From assembly GCF_000348785.1 (NCBI RefSeq), contig NC_020520.1, positions 4,464,001-4,528,000 on the forward strand: 64,000 nt of DNA, in the 5' to 3' direction. This stretch comes from Ilumatobacter coccineus YM16-304. GTDB lineage: Bacteria > Actinomycetota > Acidimicrobiia > Acidimicrobiales > Ilumatobacteraceae. The notes under the pieces were generated by a model. The model was not told the origin of the DNA. It saw only the letters and a program-made list of their open reading frames with translations, and ran no database searches. Positions 16,903 to 27,344 of the stretch are shown here, piece after piece (the first letter of the stretch is position 1; every line of letters begins with the position of its first letter). The position numbers were made by a program, and so were the translations under genes.

Positions 16903-17573
16903 GCGTCGGCTCCGATCTGTGTGAACTTGGCGCACACCTCGGCGGAGGTGGTGAGGTCGCCGTACTTGGTGTCGATGTCGAACAGCGCCGCATCGGACGA
17001 CGGTTTCGATCGGTCGGCCACACAGTCGACCGCAACGATCATGCGGAAGCCGTGCGACACCCCATCGACGACGGTCGAGCGGACGCAGCCACTCGTGGAG
17101 GTGCCGGCGACGACGATCGTGTCGACGCCGGCGGATCGGAACGCGTCGCGCACGGTCGGGTCGAAGAGCGCCGAGGGCACCGTCTTCACGTGGACGATCT
17201 CGCAGTCGATCGGCGCGATGAGCGGGTCGACCGACGATGCTTCCGAACCGCGTCGGGCTTCGAGGAGCCCGGGGCACTTCATCGTCCAGGCGTGATCGTC
17301 GGGGACGGCCTCGGCCTCGTAGCCGACGACGGCGAATGCGACGGGGACGCCGTTGGCTCGAGCTGCAGCCAGCAGGGGCACGGTGTTCTCGACCGCCTCG
17401 AGGCCGGTCGATGCACGACCTCGGGTGTAGAGGTGCTGGAAGTCGACGATGAGCAGTGCTGCCTTCGCACCCCACCCCACCGAACCGCCGCCGATCCGCT
17501 GCTCACGGTAGAGCTCGCCGACTTCGGTGTACTGATCGTCACTCTGGAGCGAAAGCCCTTGCGTCGAGGTCAT
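16899..17573 (-). CDS. Isochorismatase-family amidohydrolase (N-carbamoylsarcosine/maleamate amidase-like)
   Basis: 224 residues. The cysteine hydrolase triad is visible: Asp in ALLIVDFQHLY, Lys in VHVKTVPSALF and the nucleophile Cys in TSTSGCVRSTVVDG. The GCVRSTVVD context and the N-terminal LYREQRIGGGSVGWG are typical of N-carbamoylsarcosine or maleamate amidases, which release ammonia from a linear amide. It is the first gene of the ten-gene operon, overlapping metN by 4 bases, with divergent promoters directly upstream. The likely job is deamidation of the ring-opened product of the PuuE-like enzymes. Confidence 0.88.
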   Translation of the reverse strand: MTSTQGLSLQSDDQYTEVGELYREQRIGGGSVGWGAKAALLIVDFQHLYTRGRASTGLEAVENTVPLLAAARANGVPVAFAVVGYEAEAVPDDHAWTMKCPGLLEARRGSEASSVDPLIAPIDCEIVHVKTVPSALFDPTVRDAFRSAGVDTIVVAGTSTSGCVRSTVVDGVSHGFRMIVAVDCVADRSKPSSDAALFDIDTKYGDLTTSAEVCAKFTQIGADA

Positions 17574-17580
17574 GCGGTAT

Positions 17581-17706
17581 TGTATACATTCTACCGATGA
17601 GCTTGTCCAGCGAAAATGTCGAAACGGCACCAAACGCCGGTTATTCAAGCGTTCCTGCCACCTCGGACGCTGGACCGTTCCAGGCGTCGACCGAGGACTG
17701 TATACA
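17581..17706. promoter_or_regulatory. Divergent control region with two TGTATACA palindromes
   Basis: Perfect 8-base palindromes TGTATACA occur at 17581-17588 (in ATTGTATACATT) and 17699-17706, 118 bases apart, between the isochorismatase start and the conserved body of the divergent aminotransferase. GT-AT-AC cores are common in GntR-family operators, and the operon encodes a GntR regulator. Base usage between the sites is less GC-rich than the flanking coding DNA. Assignment to that regulator is inference. Confidence 0.55.
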
Positions 17707-18931
17707 ACGTACGGGTATGAAGTGGTCGGAAACGGTACCGGGCACGATCCCGGCGTGGGTCGCCGAAACCGACTTCCGGCTGCCGCCGAGCGTCGAGTCC
17801 GTTCTGGTCCGGGCGGTGACGAGCGGCGACGTCGGCTACCGACCGAGCGACGAGACCTCACCATTGCGCGCGAGCTGGTCGCGTCACCTGGCCACCGAGT
17901 GGGGCGTCGACGTCGACCCCGATTCGGTGTTCGGCGTCCCCGGCGTGGTCACCGGCCTCTACGCGTCGATCCGTGCGTTCACCAAACCGGGCGGCGAGGT
18001 CGTGGTGACCACACCGGTCTACGCACCGTTTCTCGACGCACCGGGCGAACTCGGCCGCCACCGCGTCGACGTCCCGCTCGTCGACGACGGCTCGCGCTGG
18101 CGTCTCGACCTCGACGGCATCGACCGCGCGTTCGCGGGCGGCGCTCGCCTGCTGCTCCTCTGTCATCCGCACAACCCGACCGGCACGGTGTTCGAGCGGA
18201 GCGAACTGGTCGAGCTCGCACGCATCGCCGCCCAGCGCGGTGCCGTGGTGGTCAGCGACGAGGTCCACGCACCGGTCACGTACGCCGGCACCGACTTCTG
18301 CTCGTACGCAGAGGTCGCCGGACCCGAGCACTGCGTGGTCCTCGTTTCGATGTCGAAAGCGATGAGCTTCGCGGGACTGCTGTGCGGTGCCGCGATCGTC
18401 GGCGCCGCATGGCGCGACGAATGGCTGGCGATTCCGCGACGCCTGCGCTCGGGCCCCTCACTCCTCGGCGTGCTCGCGACCGAGGCCGCGCTCGAACCGC
18501 CCGCCCAGGAGTGGCTGCGCCAGATGGTCACGCTCCTCGGCAGTCATCGCGACCGCCTCGCGGCGACGCTCGACGAAGCATTCCCCGGGGTCGTACATCG
18601 AGCCCCCGAGGCTGGCTACCTGTACTGGGCCGATTTCTCCGACACGTCGATCGCCGGTGACCCCGTGGCCGCGTTCGCCGACGTCGGGCTGCGCGTCGAG
18701 ACCGGCAACTACTTCGTCGACAGCTCCAGCGACGACTACGCCGGCCACGTCCGCATCAACTTCGGCACCTCCGACGAGATCTTCACCGAGATGCTCGACC
18801 GCATCACCGCCGCCGGACACGCCCACGACGCCGCAACCCGCTCCTCCGCAATCCCTACTTCCGCAACCCCGACCTCCGCAACCCCCACCCCTCGAACCAC
18901 CACCCCTCGAACCACCAAGGACACACAGTGA
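17597..18931 (+). CDS. MalY/PatB-type PLP-dependent aminotransferase or C-S lyase
   Basis: 444 residues from ATG 17597. Fold-type I PLP enzyme: MKWSETVPGTIPAWVAETDF is the MalY/PatB substrate-loop motif, LLLCHPHNPTGTVF and VVSDEVHAP bind PLP, and SMSKAMSFAG carries the Schiff-base Lys. Relatives cleave cystathionine-like C-S bonds or transaminate. The start is uncertain: codons 1-40 have low GC3, and ATG 17717 would shorten the protein to 404 residues, but RTGMKW resembles the family N-terminus. The C-terminus ends in a Thr/Pro/Ser-rich tail. GTGA overlap with the next gene. Confidence 0.85.
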   Translation: MSLSSENVETAPNAGYSSVPATSDAGPFQASTEDCIQRTGMKWSETVPGTIPAWVAETDFRLPPSVESVLVRAVTSGDVGYRPSDETSPLRASWSRHLATEWGVDVDPDSVFGVPGVVTGLYASIRAFTKPGGEVVVTTPVYAPFLDAPGELGRHRVDVPLVDDGSRWRLDLDGIDRAFAGGARLLLLCHPHNPTGTVFERSELVELARIAAQRGAVVVSDEVHAPVTYAGTDFCSYAEVAGPEHCVVLVSMSKAMSFAGLLCGAAIVGAAWRDEWLAIPRRLRSGPSLLGVLATEAALEPPAQEWLRQMVTLLGSHRDRLAATLDEAFPGVVHRAPEAGYLYWADFSDTSIAGDPVAAFADVGLRVETGNYFVDSSSDDYAGHVRINFGTSDEIFTEMLDRITAAGHAHDAATRSSAIPTSATPTSATPTPRTTTPRTTKDTQ

Positions 18932-19785
18932 CGATTCTCGACATCGACGGCCACCAACTCTGGTACGAACGACACGGCGAGGGCGCACCCGCGCTGGCGA
19001 TGGGCGGTTGGGGCACGTTCTGCCACGGTGGCCTCGGCGCCGTGCCGCGTGCAGTCCGATCGAGCCGCGAAGTGATCGTGTTCGACTACCCCGGTGTCGG
19101 CCAGTCGAGCGACGGCGCCGACCGCGACTCCACCACCCTGCAACTCGCCCACGACGCCATCGCGCTGCTCGACCACCTCGGCCTGACCAACATCGACATC
19201 GTCGGGCTCGTCGGGCTCGGGGCCTGCGTCGGTCAGCAGATCGCCATCCACCGACCCGACCTCGTGCGGTCGCTCGTGATGACCGGAACGTGGGCGCAGC
19301 CCGACCCGACCTTCAACGATCAGATCGACGGCTTGCGTCGAGCACACCTCGAAGCCGGCTTCGAGACCTTCCAACTGCTCGTCGCCTCCTTCTCGTTCAC
19401 GTCGGAGTTCTACAACGAGAACCGCGACCGGCTGCTCGGTCCGACCGGCGCGTGGGGCGACCTCGACGGCCGCGCCGCCGCGCACTCGCGCCTGGTCGAT
19501 GCCTGCCTGTCACACGACGTCCTCGACCAGTTGCCGTCGGTGACGTGTCCGACCTTCATCGTCCACGCCGGACGCGACATGATCACTCGACCCGACATGA
19601 CCCAGATCATCGAGAACGCCATGCCCAACGCCCGCGGCGTGCTGTGGCCCGAGATCGCCCACGTGATCGCCGGCAAAGACCAGAAGATCCAGTTCGACGC
19701 CATGCTGAACGAGTTCTACGACGCCGTGGCCAACGGCACCCACACCCCGACCACCACCCCCCTGAACACGAAGGACGCATCATGA
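18928..19785 (+). CDS. Alpha/beta-hydrolase-fold protein lacking the usual nucleophile
   Basis: 285 residues from GTG 18928. Clear alpha/beta-hydrolase: VIVFDYPGVGQSSDG, the nucleophile-elbow region, an acid in FIVHAGRDMITRP and a late His in EIAHVIAGK. At the elbow, where G-x-S-x-G is expected, the sequence is VGLVGLGACVG (residues 92-102), with Val95 or Gly98 where Ser should be; Cys100 is nearby. So either the register differs, it uses non-nucleophilic chemistry, or it has lost hydrolysis. It is coupled to the aminotransferase (GTGA) and the CoA transferase (ATGA). Function in the pathway is open. Confidence 0.85.
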   Translation: MTILDIDGHQLWYERHGEGAPALAMGGWGTFCHGGLGAVPRAVRSSREVIVFDYPGVGQSSDGADRDSTTLQLAHDAIALLDHLGLTNIDIVGLVGLGACVGQQIAIHRPDLVRSLVMTGTWAQPDPTFNDQIDGLRRAHLEAGFETFQLLVASFSFTSEFYNENRDRLLGPTGAWGDLDGRAAAHSRLVDACLSHDVLDQLPSVTCPTFIVHAGRDMITRPDMTQIIENAMPNARGVLWPEIAHVIAGKDQKIQFDAMLNEFYDAVANGTHTPTTTPLNTKDAS

Positions 19786-20975
19786 ACGGCCCAATGAGCG
19801 ACATCAAGGTCATCGAGCTCGGACAACTCCTCGCCGGGCCGTACTGCGGCCAACTGTTCGCCGACTACGGCGCCACGGTCATCAAGCTCGAACAACCCGA
19901 GGTCGGCGACCCGCTGCGCAAGTGGGGTCGCGAGCGCGTCGACGGCGAGACCCTCTGGTGGCCCATCGCGGCACGCAACAAGCGGTCGGTCACGTGCAAC
20001 CTGCGCGACGAGCGCGGGCAAGACATCGTCCGCCGCCTCGTCGCCGACGCCGACGTCCTCCTCGAGAACTTCCGCCCCGGAACCATGGAGCGGTGGGGTC
20101 TCGGCTGGGAAGAACTCTCGGCGATCAACCCGAAGCTCGTGATGGTGCGCGTGTCGGGCTTCGGCCAGACGGGTCCGTACGCGAAGCGACCCGGCTACGC
20201 CTCGATCGGCGAAGCGATGGGCGGCCTGCGCTACGTGATGGGCGACCCGTCGAGCGCGCCGAGCCGTGCCGGCATCTCGATCGGTGACTCACTCGCCGCG
20301 ATCTACGCCACGCTCGGTGCGATGGCCGCCCTGCATCACGTCAACATCACCGGCCGCGGCCAGGTCGTCGATGCGTCGATCTACGAATCCGTGCTCGCCG
20401 TGATGGAATCGCTCGTGCCCGAGTACACCGTCGGCGGCTTCACGCGCGAGCGCACCGGACCGATGCTGCCCAACGTCGCACCGTCGAACCTCTACCCGAC
20501 GATCGACGGCGAATGGGTGCTGATCGCCGCCAACCAAGACACGCTGTTCCGTCGCCTCTGCAACGCGATGGGCAAGCCCGAGTGGATCACCGACGACCGC
20601 TTCGTCGATCACCTCGCCCGCGGCGCCCACCAGGCCGAACTCGACGGTCTGATCGCCGAATGGACCGCGACCATGACCGCCGACGAAGTGCTCGAACTCA
20701 TGGTCGAACACGAGGTGGCGGCGGGTGGCGTGTACCGCGCCCCCGACATGCTCGCCGACCCGCACTTCCAAGACCGTGAATCGATCGTCGAGGTCGACCA
20801 CCCGCGGCTCGGCACGTTCGCCATGCAGAACGTGTTCCCGAAGTTCTCCGAGACGCCCGCCGCCGTCGAGTGGGTCGGCCCCGAGCTCGGCGAGCACAAC
20901 GACGAAGTGCTCAAGGGAACACTCGGCTTCGACGACGAGACGCTCGCCCAGTTCCGCGCCGACGGCGTCATCTGA
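19782..20975 (+). CDS. CaiB/BaiF-family (type III) CoA transferase
   Basis: 397 residues from ATG 19782. N-terminal IKVIELGQLLAGPYCGQLFADYGATVIKLE, VTCNLRDERGQDIVRRLVADADVLLENFRPG and VRVSGFGQTGPYAKRPGY are classic. The catalytic Asp of formyl-CoA transferase follows the RPGY motif; here the residue is Ala140 (RPGYASIGEAMGG), as I align it. Many family members with Gly or Ala there exist, so activity is uncertain but not excluded. Predicted role: CoA activation of the dicarboxylate before the HMGL-type lyase. Last gene of the divergent unit. Confidence 0.92.
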   Translation: MNGPMSDIKVIELGQLLAGPYCGQLFADYGATVIKLEQPEVGDPLRKWGRERVDGETLWWPIAARNKRSVTCNLRDERGQDIVRRLVADADVLLENFRPGTMERWGLGWEELSAINPKLVMVRVSGFGQTGPYAKRPGYASIGEAMGGLRYVMGDPSSAPSRAGISIGDSLAAIYATLGAMAALHHVNITGRGQVVDASIYESVLAVMESLVPEYTVGGFTRERTGPMLPNVAPSNLYPTIDGEWVLIAANQDTLFRRLCNAMGKPEWITDDRFVDHLARGAHQAELDGLIAEWTATMTADEVLELMVEHEVAAGGVYRAPDMLADPHFQDRESIVEVDHPRLGTFAMQNVFPKFSETPAAVEWVGPELGEHNDEVLKGTLGFDDETLAQFRADGVI

Positions 20976-21137
20976 GGTCGGGAGGCTCTCGCCGTGGCCC
21001 CGTGACCCCGGGACACCCGGGACTCCGGGACTCCGGGACAGCTTCGTCTGGGTTTCGTCTGGCGCGGATCGGGGACCCTCTCTGCAGCGACCCGATGAGC
21101 GGGTGTGCATCGCCGAGACCGAACGAGGAGCCAAATC
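20976..21137. other. Short intergenic region with CCGGGAC repeats
   Basis: About 21003-21042 holds alternating CCCGGGACA and CCGGGACT units, able to form GC-rich hairpins, after the CoA transferase stop. No T-tract follows. This may be a weak terminator. GAGGAG before 21138 is the ribosome site of the next gene. Confidence 0.4.
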
Positions 21138-22088
21138 ATGTGCCGGGTGCTGGCCTACATCGGGCCCGAGATACCACTCGAGAGCCTGCTGCTCACACCC
21201 GAGAACAGCCTGATCAACCAGACGCTCGACCCCGAACTCCACCCGCTGCTCCAGCTCGCGGGTTGGGGCTTCGGCGCGTGGAGCGACCACCTGCTCGAGC
21301 CCGAGAAGCCGTTGCTGTACCGCCGGCCGATGGCCGCGTTCTACGACGACAACGCGCGCAGCGTGATCCCGAGCTTGCAGGCGAGCACGTTGCTCGCGCA
21401 TGTTCGAGCCGCGGCGTACGACTCCACGACGGTCCTCACCGACGAGAACTGCCACCCGTTCTCGTACGAGGGAACACCGTGGATCATGGCCCAGAACGGC
21501 GCCCTGCCGAACTGGAAGGTGCTCCAACGCGACCTGCTCGAGCACTGCGACGACCGTTACCTCGAACAGATGCGAGGGACCACCGACACCGAGTTCCTCT
21601 ACGTGCTCCTGCTGTCGCTGCTCGACGGCGACGAGGACGACGACGTGCAACGCGGCTTCGAAACCATGTTGCGTCTGATCCTGCGGGCGATGAAGCGCCT
21701 CGACCGAGTCGAACTGACGAAGTTGAAGCTCGCGCTGGTGGCACCGAACCGGATCATCGGCGCGAACTACGGATCAGATCACGACGGTGCCACGGTGGCG
21801 ACCGCCGACTGGCGTGAGCTCCGCGAGGCCGAGCCCGGCACCGACGACCACGCGCGGTCGATGCTGCTCGAGCCGATGTATCTGCTCACCGGCCGCAACT
21901 TCGAAGATCACGAGAACTCGTACGGCGTCGACGTCACACCGGTCGACGAGGCGATGTCGGCGATCTTCGCGTCCGAACCGTTGACCGACGACGCCTCCGA
22001 ATGGTCGACCATCGAGTTCGGTGAGATGGTCGCGCTGCACAAGACCGCGAGCGGCATCACGAAGACGGTGTCGACGCTCGACATCTGA
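21138..22088 (+). CDS. Class II glutamine amidotransferase
   Basis: 316 residues starting MCRVLAYIG, so Cys2 becomes the N-terminal nucleophile after Met removal, as in Ntn-type glutaminases. Further family features are LLAHVRAAAYD (Arg binding glutamine), NCHPFSYEG and WIMAQNGALPNW. It belongs to the YafJ/EgtC-like stand-alone group, whose members hydrolyse glutamine or gamma-glutamyl bonds. The start was chosen for Cys2 and the GAGGAG ribosome site. No synthase partner is adjacent, so the acceptor is unknown. Confidence 0.92.
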   Translation: MCRVLAYIGPEIPLESLLLTPENSLINQTLDPELHPLLQLAGWGFGAWSDHLLEPEKPLLYRRPMAAFYDDNARSVIPSLQASTLLAHVRAAAYDSTTVLTDENCHPFSYEGTPWIMAQNGALPNWKVLQRDLLEHCDDRYLEQMRGTTDTEFLYVLLLSLLDGDEDDDVQRGFETMLRLILRAMKRLDRVELTKLKLALVAPNRIIGANYGSDHDGATVATADWRELREAEPGTDDHARSMLLEPMYLLTGRNFEDHENSYGVDVTPVDEAMSAIFASEPLTDDASEWSTIEFGEMVALHKTASGITKTVSTLDI

Positions 22089-22159
22089 CGCGGTGTACCC
22101 AGGCGGCGCACTGCCAACGGCGCCGACGACCGTGATCAGCACGTCACGATGCGTCGGCG

Positions 22160-22231
22160 ATGCGCAGCCAGAACAGAACAGACCAGCCAGACCAGACCAG
22201 ACCAGATCACAACCCCCACGAGAGGAGCAAC
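22160..22231 (+). promoter_or_regulatory. CAGAC-repeat leader with strong ribosome site
   Basis: The leader runs through short AGACC/CCAGA repeats at about 22165-22205, nearly G-poor, then CACGAGAGGAGCAAC before ATG 22232. Similar GACCA repeats occur at 32238-32465. It is an example of the C/A-rich leaders seen elsewhere in the window. Confidence 0.5.
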
Positions 22232-22642
22232 ATGAACGAGAACTCGACTCCACGACCGAACCAGCCGACCCCGGGTGCCGGCGACCGAGCGGCGACCGGC
22301 GCCGACACGCTGCTCGACGTGCTCGACGAAGCAGCCGCCCACGGCTACGACGTCCAACAGATCGCTCGCGACGAAGGCGCCATCGAGTGCACGGCGTGCG
22401 ACCAGCGACGACCGGCCACCGAGTTCGAGGTCACCCGCGAGCGGCGCCTCGAAGGCGCGAGCGACGCAGCCGACCTGATGCTCGTGCTCTGGACCGTGTG
22501 CCCGTCGTGCTCACGGCGAGGCGTCGTGACGCTGGGATACGGCCCCAACGCCAACGAGATCGACACCGCCGTCCTCGAACAGGTCGACCTCACCGGTGCC
22601 GACAGCTCGTCACCGGAGCAGACCGGCTCGAAGACCGACTGA
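22232..22642 (+). CDS. Small zinc-ribbon-like protein of unknown function
   Basis: 136 residues from ATG 22232 with an AGAGGAG ribosome site. Two Cys pairs, ECTACDQ and VCPSCSR, are about 35 residues apart and could bind zinc. The N-terminal 25 and C-terminal 20 residues are Pro/Thr/Ser-rich and probably disordered. No family assigned. It follows the glutamine amidotransferase by 143 bases and may share its transcript. Confidence 0.7.
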   Translation: MNENSTPRPNQPTPGAGDRAATGADTLLDVLDEAAAHGYDVQQIARDEGAIECTACDQRRPATEFEVTRERRLEGASDAADLMLVLWTVCPSCSRRGVVTLGYGPNANEIDTAVLEQVDLTGADSSSPEQTGSKTD

Positions 22643-23060
22643 CGACTCCCCGCACGCGACGCTGACTCCGGGCCGAGGGACTGAGCGCGCCGGCGATCCG
22701 ATGTCTCGCCACCGCGTGTCGACGTCTGGATGCGACGTCCGGTGTCGGGCCGGGAGCGACGGCGCGACGAAGCCGACGCAGCGGTGACGCTCTCGCCCGG
22801 GCCGGGCTCCCTGCTCGAGGTCGACGTCCCGCGACCCGAGCCCGACTGCGCAGTGCCCTGGAACAACCCGACCCGCCGTCACGACTCGACCGCACGACTC
22901 GACGCCGGAACCTGCAACTGCACGCGACGTCGACGGTCAGCGACCGAATCCGGCGTGTCGGCATCGCTCTCGGGGTCAGCACCAGGATGCGGCGCTGAGT
23001 GCCGCTCTCGGGTGGTCGGCGCCGGGTCGCGACGTCGAGTATCCGCGTCGGGCCTCGCGG
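22643..23060. other. Intergenic region, no gene seen
   Basis: 418 bases of GC-rich DNA with many short CGAC/GTCG words. Open frames here are Arg/Ser-rich and lack the codon bias of real genes. I see no promoter, RNA or repeat worth naming. Confidence 0.6.
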
Positions 23061-23738
23061 TCAGGTCTCGACGGCTCCCGAGTCACCCAGGTCGGTCGAG
23101 CCGTCGCCGAACTTCGCCCGCACGACTTCGATCAACTGGATCGCACGGTTCGGCGCGGTCCAGTACTCCCATCGATCGGACAGCACGCGAAGGACGATCG
23201 GTCCGTCGTTCTTGCCGTCGGGGAAGAAGGCATCGGTCATCGGATCCCAGAGTTCGTCGAGTGCCGCTCGGTCGTCGTCGAGGGTCATTCGTCCGGCGAC
23301 CGAGATCCACGTCCGTGAGCCGTCGACGAAGGCGACGTTGATCGGCTCGACGGCCTGGGTCACCCACTCGGCATTCCGGTCGACGATGAACGCGAGGTCG
23401 CCGTCGTCGGCGATCCGCTGGACGGTGAGCGGTCGCGATGACAGCGTGCCGCGCTCGTCGACGGTCGTGACCATGACGGTCCGGATGTCGCCGGCGCGCG
23501 CGATGAGCTGCTCCAGCGACAGTTCGTCGGCGGGGTCGTCGTTCGATCCGTCGCCGCGTTCCGAAGCAAGGCGACCGACACGGTCAGCGGCTCGGGAGAG
23601 TCCGGTCGATACGGCCGCCGCGAACCGCGACGACACCGACCCGAGGCGTCCGCGCACCGTTCCGTCGGTGTGGTTCGACACGCCAGCGGTACGCGCCGAC
23701 ACGTCATCGGTCTGTTCGGGCATGAGTTCCTGTGTCAT
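23061..23738 (-). CDS. Pyridoxamine 5'-phosphate oxidase-like flavin-barrel protein (general stress type)
   Basis: 225 residues. The last 150 form a split-barrel flavin domain of the general stress protein 26 group: IRTVMVTTVDERGTLSSRPLT, LAFIVDRNAEWV, ISVAGRMTLDDDRAALDELW, FFPDGKNDGPIVLRV and WEYWTAP are all typical. The first 70 residues are an unusual polar extension; an internal ATG (23723) would trim only part of it. Such proteins bind flavin, F420 or haem and are often stress-induced. It is a single-gene unit. Confidence 0.88.
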   Translation of the reverse strand: MTQELMPEQTDDVSARTAGVSNHTDGTVRGRLGSVSSRFAAAVSTGLSRAADRVGRLASERGDGSNDDPADELSLEQLIARAGDIRTVMVTTVDERGTLSSRPLTVQRIADDGDLAFIVDRNAEWVTQAVEPINVAFVDGSRTWISVAGRMTLDDDRAALDELWDPMTDAFFPDGKNDGPIVLRVLSDRWEYWTAPNRAIQLIEVVRAKFGDGSTDLGDSGAVET

Positions 23739-24373
23739 GAGGGAGTGGTACCCAGATGGGCACGATTCGATCCGTCTCGGTCGTCACACGTCGATCCTCA
23801 TCGGCACTCGTCGGCACTCATCGACACTCGTCGGCACTCGTCGACCTCGCCGACCCGACCGCAGGCACCGCCTCGAACCGCCGCTGCCGAGGCGCCTCGA
23901 ACCGGACCCACGACGACGGAGCTTGCGGCCGGCAGCGGACGACGAACTCCTCGACCGGGGATGTCGTCGGCCCTTCTGCCGATGCCACTACTCGGCATCC
24001 CGGCGTACCACGTCCCCAAGGCCGGTCAGATCGACCTGTTCCACCGGGAGCTCGAAGCGACGCTCGTCACCCCGTCGCACCACCGTGCACACCACGGAGC
24101 GAACCCGCAGTTCCCGGCAAGAGACCCGACTGAGGCCGACGCTGGCCGGCGCCCAGTCGGCGCAGCATCCGGTGTCGTCGTGTCAGGAGTCGAAGGTGCA
24201 GGCCGACGACCTGGGCACGTCGCTGCACCAGCAGCGTGGATTCGGCAGGTCGCGCACCCGGTGTCGACGCTCGAGCATCGACGACCCAGCATCGACGGCC
24301 GGCATCGACGGACAACGCCTCGTCGGATCCACGCCTCGACGGTCCATGCCTCGATGAACGCGGTCCCGGCGAG
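23739..24373. repeat. Intergenic region with short degenerate repeats
   Basis: 635 bases without a convincing gene. 23797-23845 repeats GTCGGCACTCGTC/ATCGACACTC-like units about four times, and 24265-24355 repeats CATCGACGGxC/GCCTCGACGG units. Open frames through this region are low complexity. The repeats resemble replication-slippage DNA. Confidence 0.6.
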
Positions 24374-24751
24374 TCAGGCGTGTTCGTCGGGGAGACCGAG
24401 GCGGGGTCGGAGCTCGGCCGGAGCGGGGTCCGAGCCGTCGCGCGCCGACAGGGTGCGCGTCGCGGCGGCGAGACGGAACGCGTCGTCGGCTGGCGTGGTC
24501 GGCTCCCACCACTTCGGGCCACGCTCCCCCAGCGCGACCTTGGCGTCGTGCACTGCGTCGCGGGCACGGCGCAGCGCCTCGTCGTCGTCGGCTGCGAGCG
24601 CAGCTTTCACCGCTCGCCGGGCGCTCATCAATCCGGCGACGAGCTCGGTACGCAGGTCGTCGTCGAGCGCCGGATCGCTGACCCGCCAACGTCGACCGGC
24701 GATGACGCGATCGGTCTCGGCGCGCTCTCGCACCTCGCTCCACCGCGTCAT
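24374..24751 (-). CDS. Conserved hypothetical small helical protein
   Basis: 125 residues. The pattern [59 protein letters not shown] belongs to a widespread actinobacterial family without known function (relatives are sometimes labelled biopolymer transporter Tol, with no support). Mostly helical, with a conserved C-terminal GERGPxWW signature. It follows the catalase gene's stop by 33 bases on the same strand and may be cotranscribed with katE. Confidence 0.75.
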   Translation of the reverse strand: MTRWSEVRERAETDRVIAGRRWRVSDPALDDDLRTELVAGLMSARRAVKAALAADDDEALRRARDAVHDAKVALGERGPKWWEPTTPADDAFRLAAATRTLSARDGSDPAPAELRPRLGLPDEHA

Positions 24752-24784
24752 CGCCGGACGTCTTTCGTGCTGACCGACGGCGGT

Positions 24785-27010
<2,226 letters not shown>

Positions 27011-27165
27011 GGGTGCTCCTCTCGCTCGTGGGACGAGAGAGGAGTACCCCGTTCTGCGAAGTTCTAGTCAAGTTCTTAGTCGTCAATGTCGTGGTCCGTG
27101 TCGCCATCCCCAGGCGAGACCGCCACCGAATCCAACGACCGCGAGACCACCCAGCAAGCCACACC

Positions 27166-27290
27166 CGCGACGATTCCTGCCCAGGCCAAAAATCACCCCC
27201 AAACCGGGCTCGCGACCATTTCTGCCCAGGCCAAAAATCACCCCCAAACCGGGCTCGCGACGATTTCTGCCCAGGCCAAAGATCCCCCCC
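27166..27290. repeat. Tandem 45-base repeat array (about 2.7 copies)
   Basis: Units at 27166-27210, 27211-27255 and 27256-27290 (partial). Each contains CTGCCCAGGCCAAAAATCAC and ends AAACCGGGCT CGCGA. The gap around it (27011-27344) has no gene. The core GCCCAGGCCAAAAATCAC recurs in the 36-base array on the far side of the lipoprotein gene. Confidence 0.9.
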
Positions 27291-27344
27291 CCTCACGGGT
27301 GGGGTGGGTGGCATCGCTCGGGCGGCGCGGGCGGGCGCAGCGGT

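Noticed and set aside
22590-22982. Arg/Ser-rich minus-strand ORF in the gap
   Set aside because: No third-position codon bias, overlaps the zinc-ribbon gene end, no start signals.
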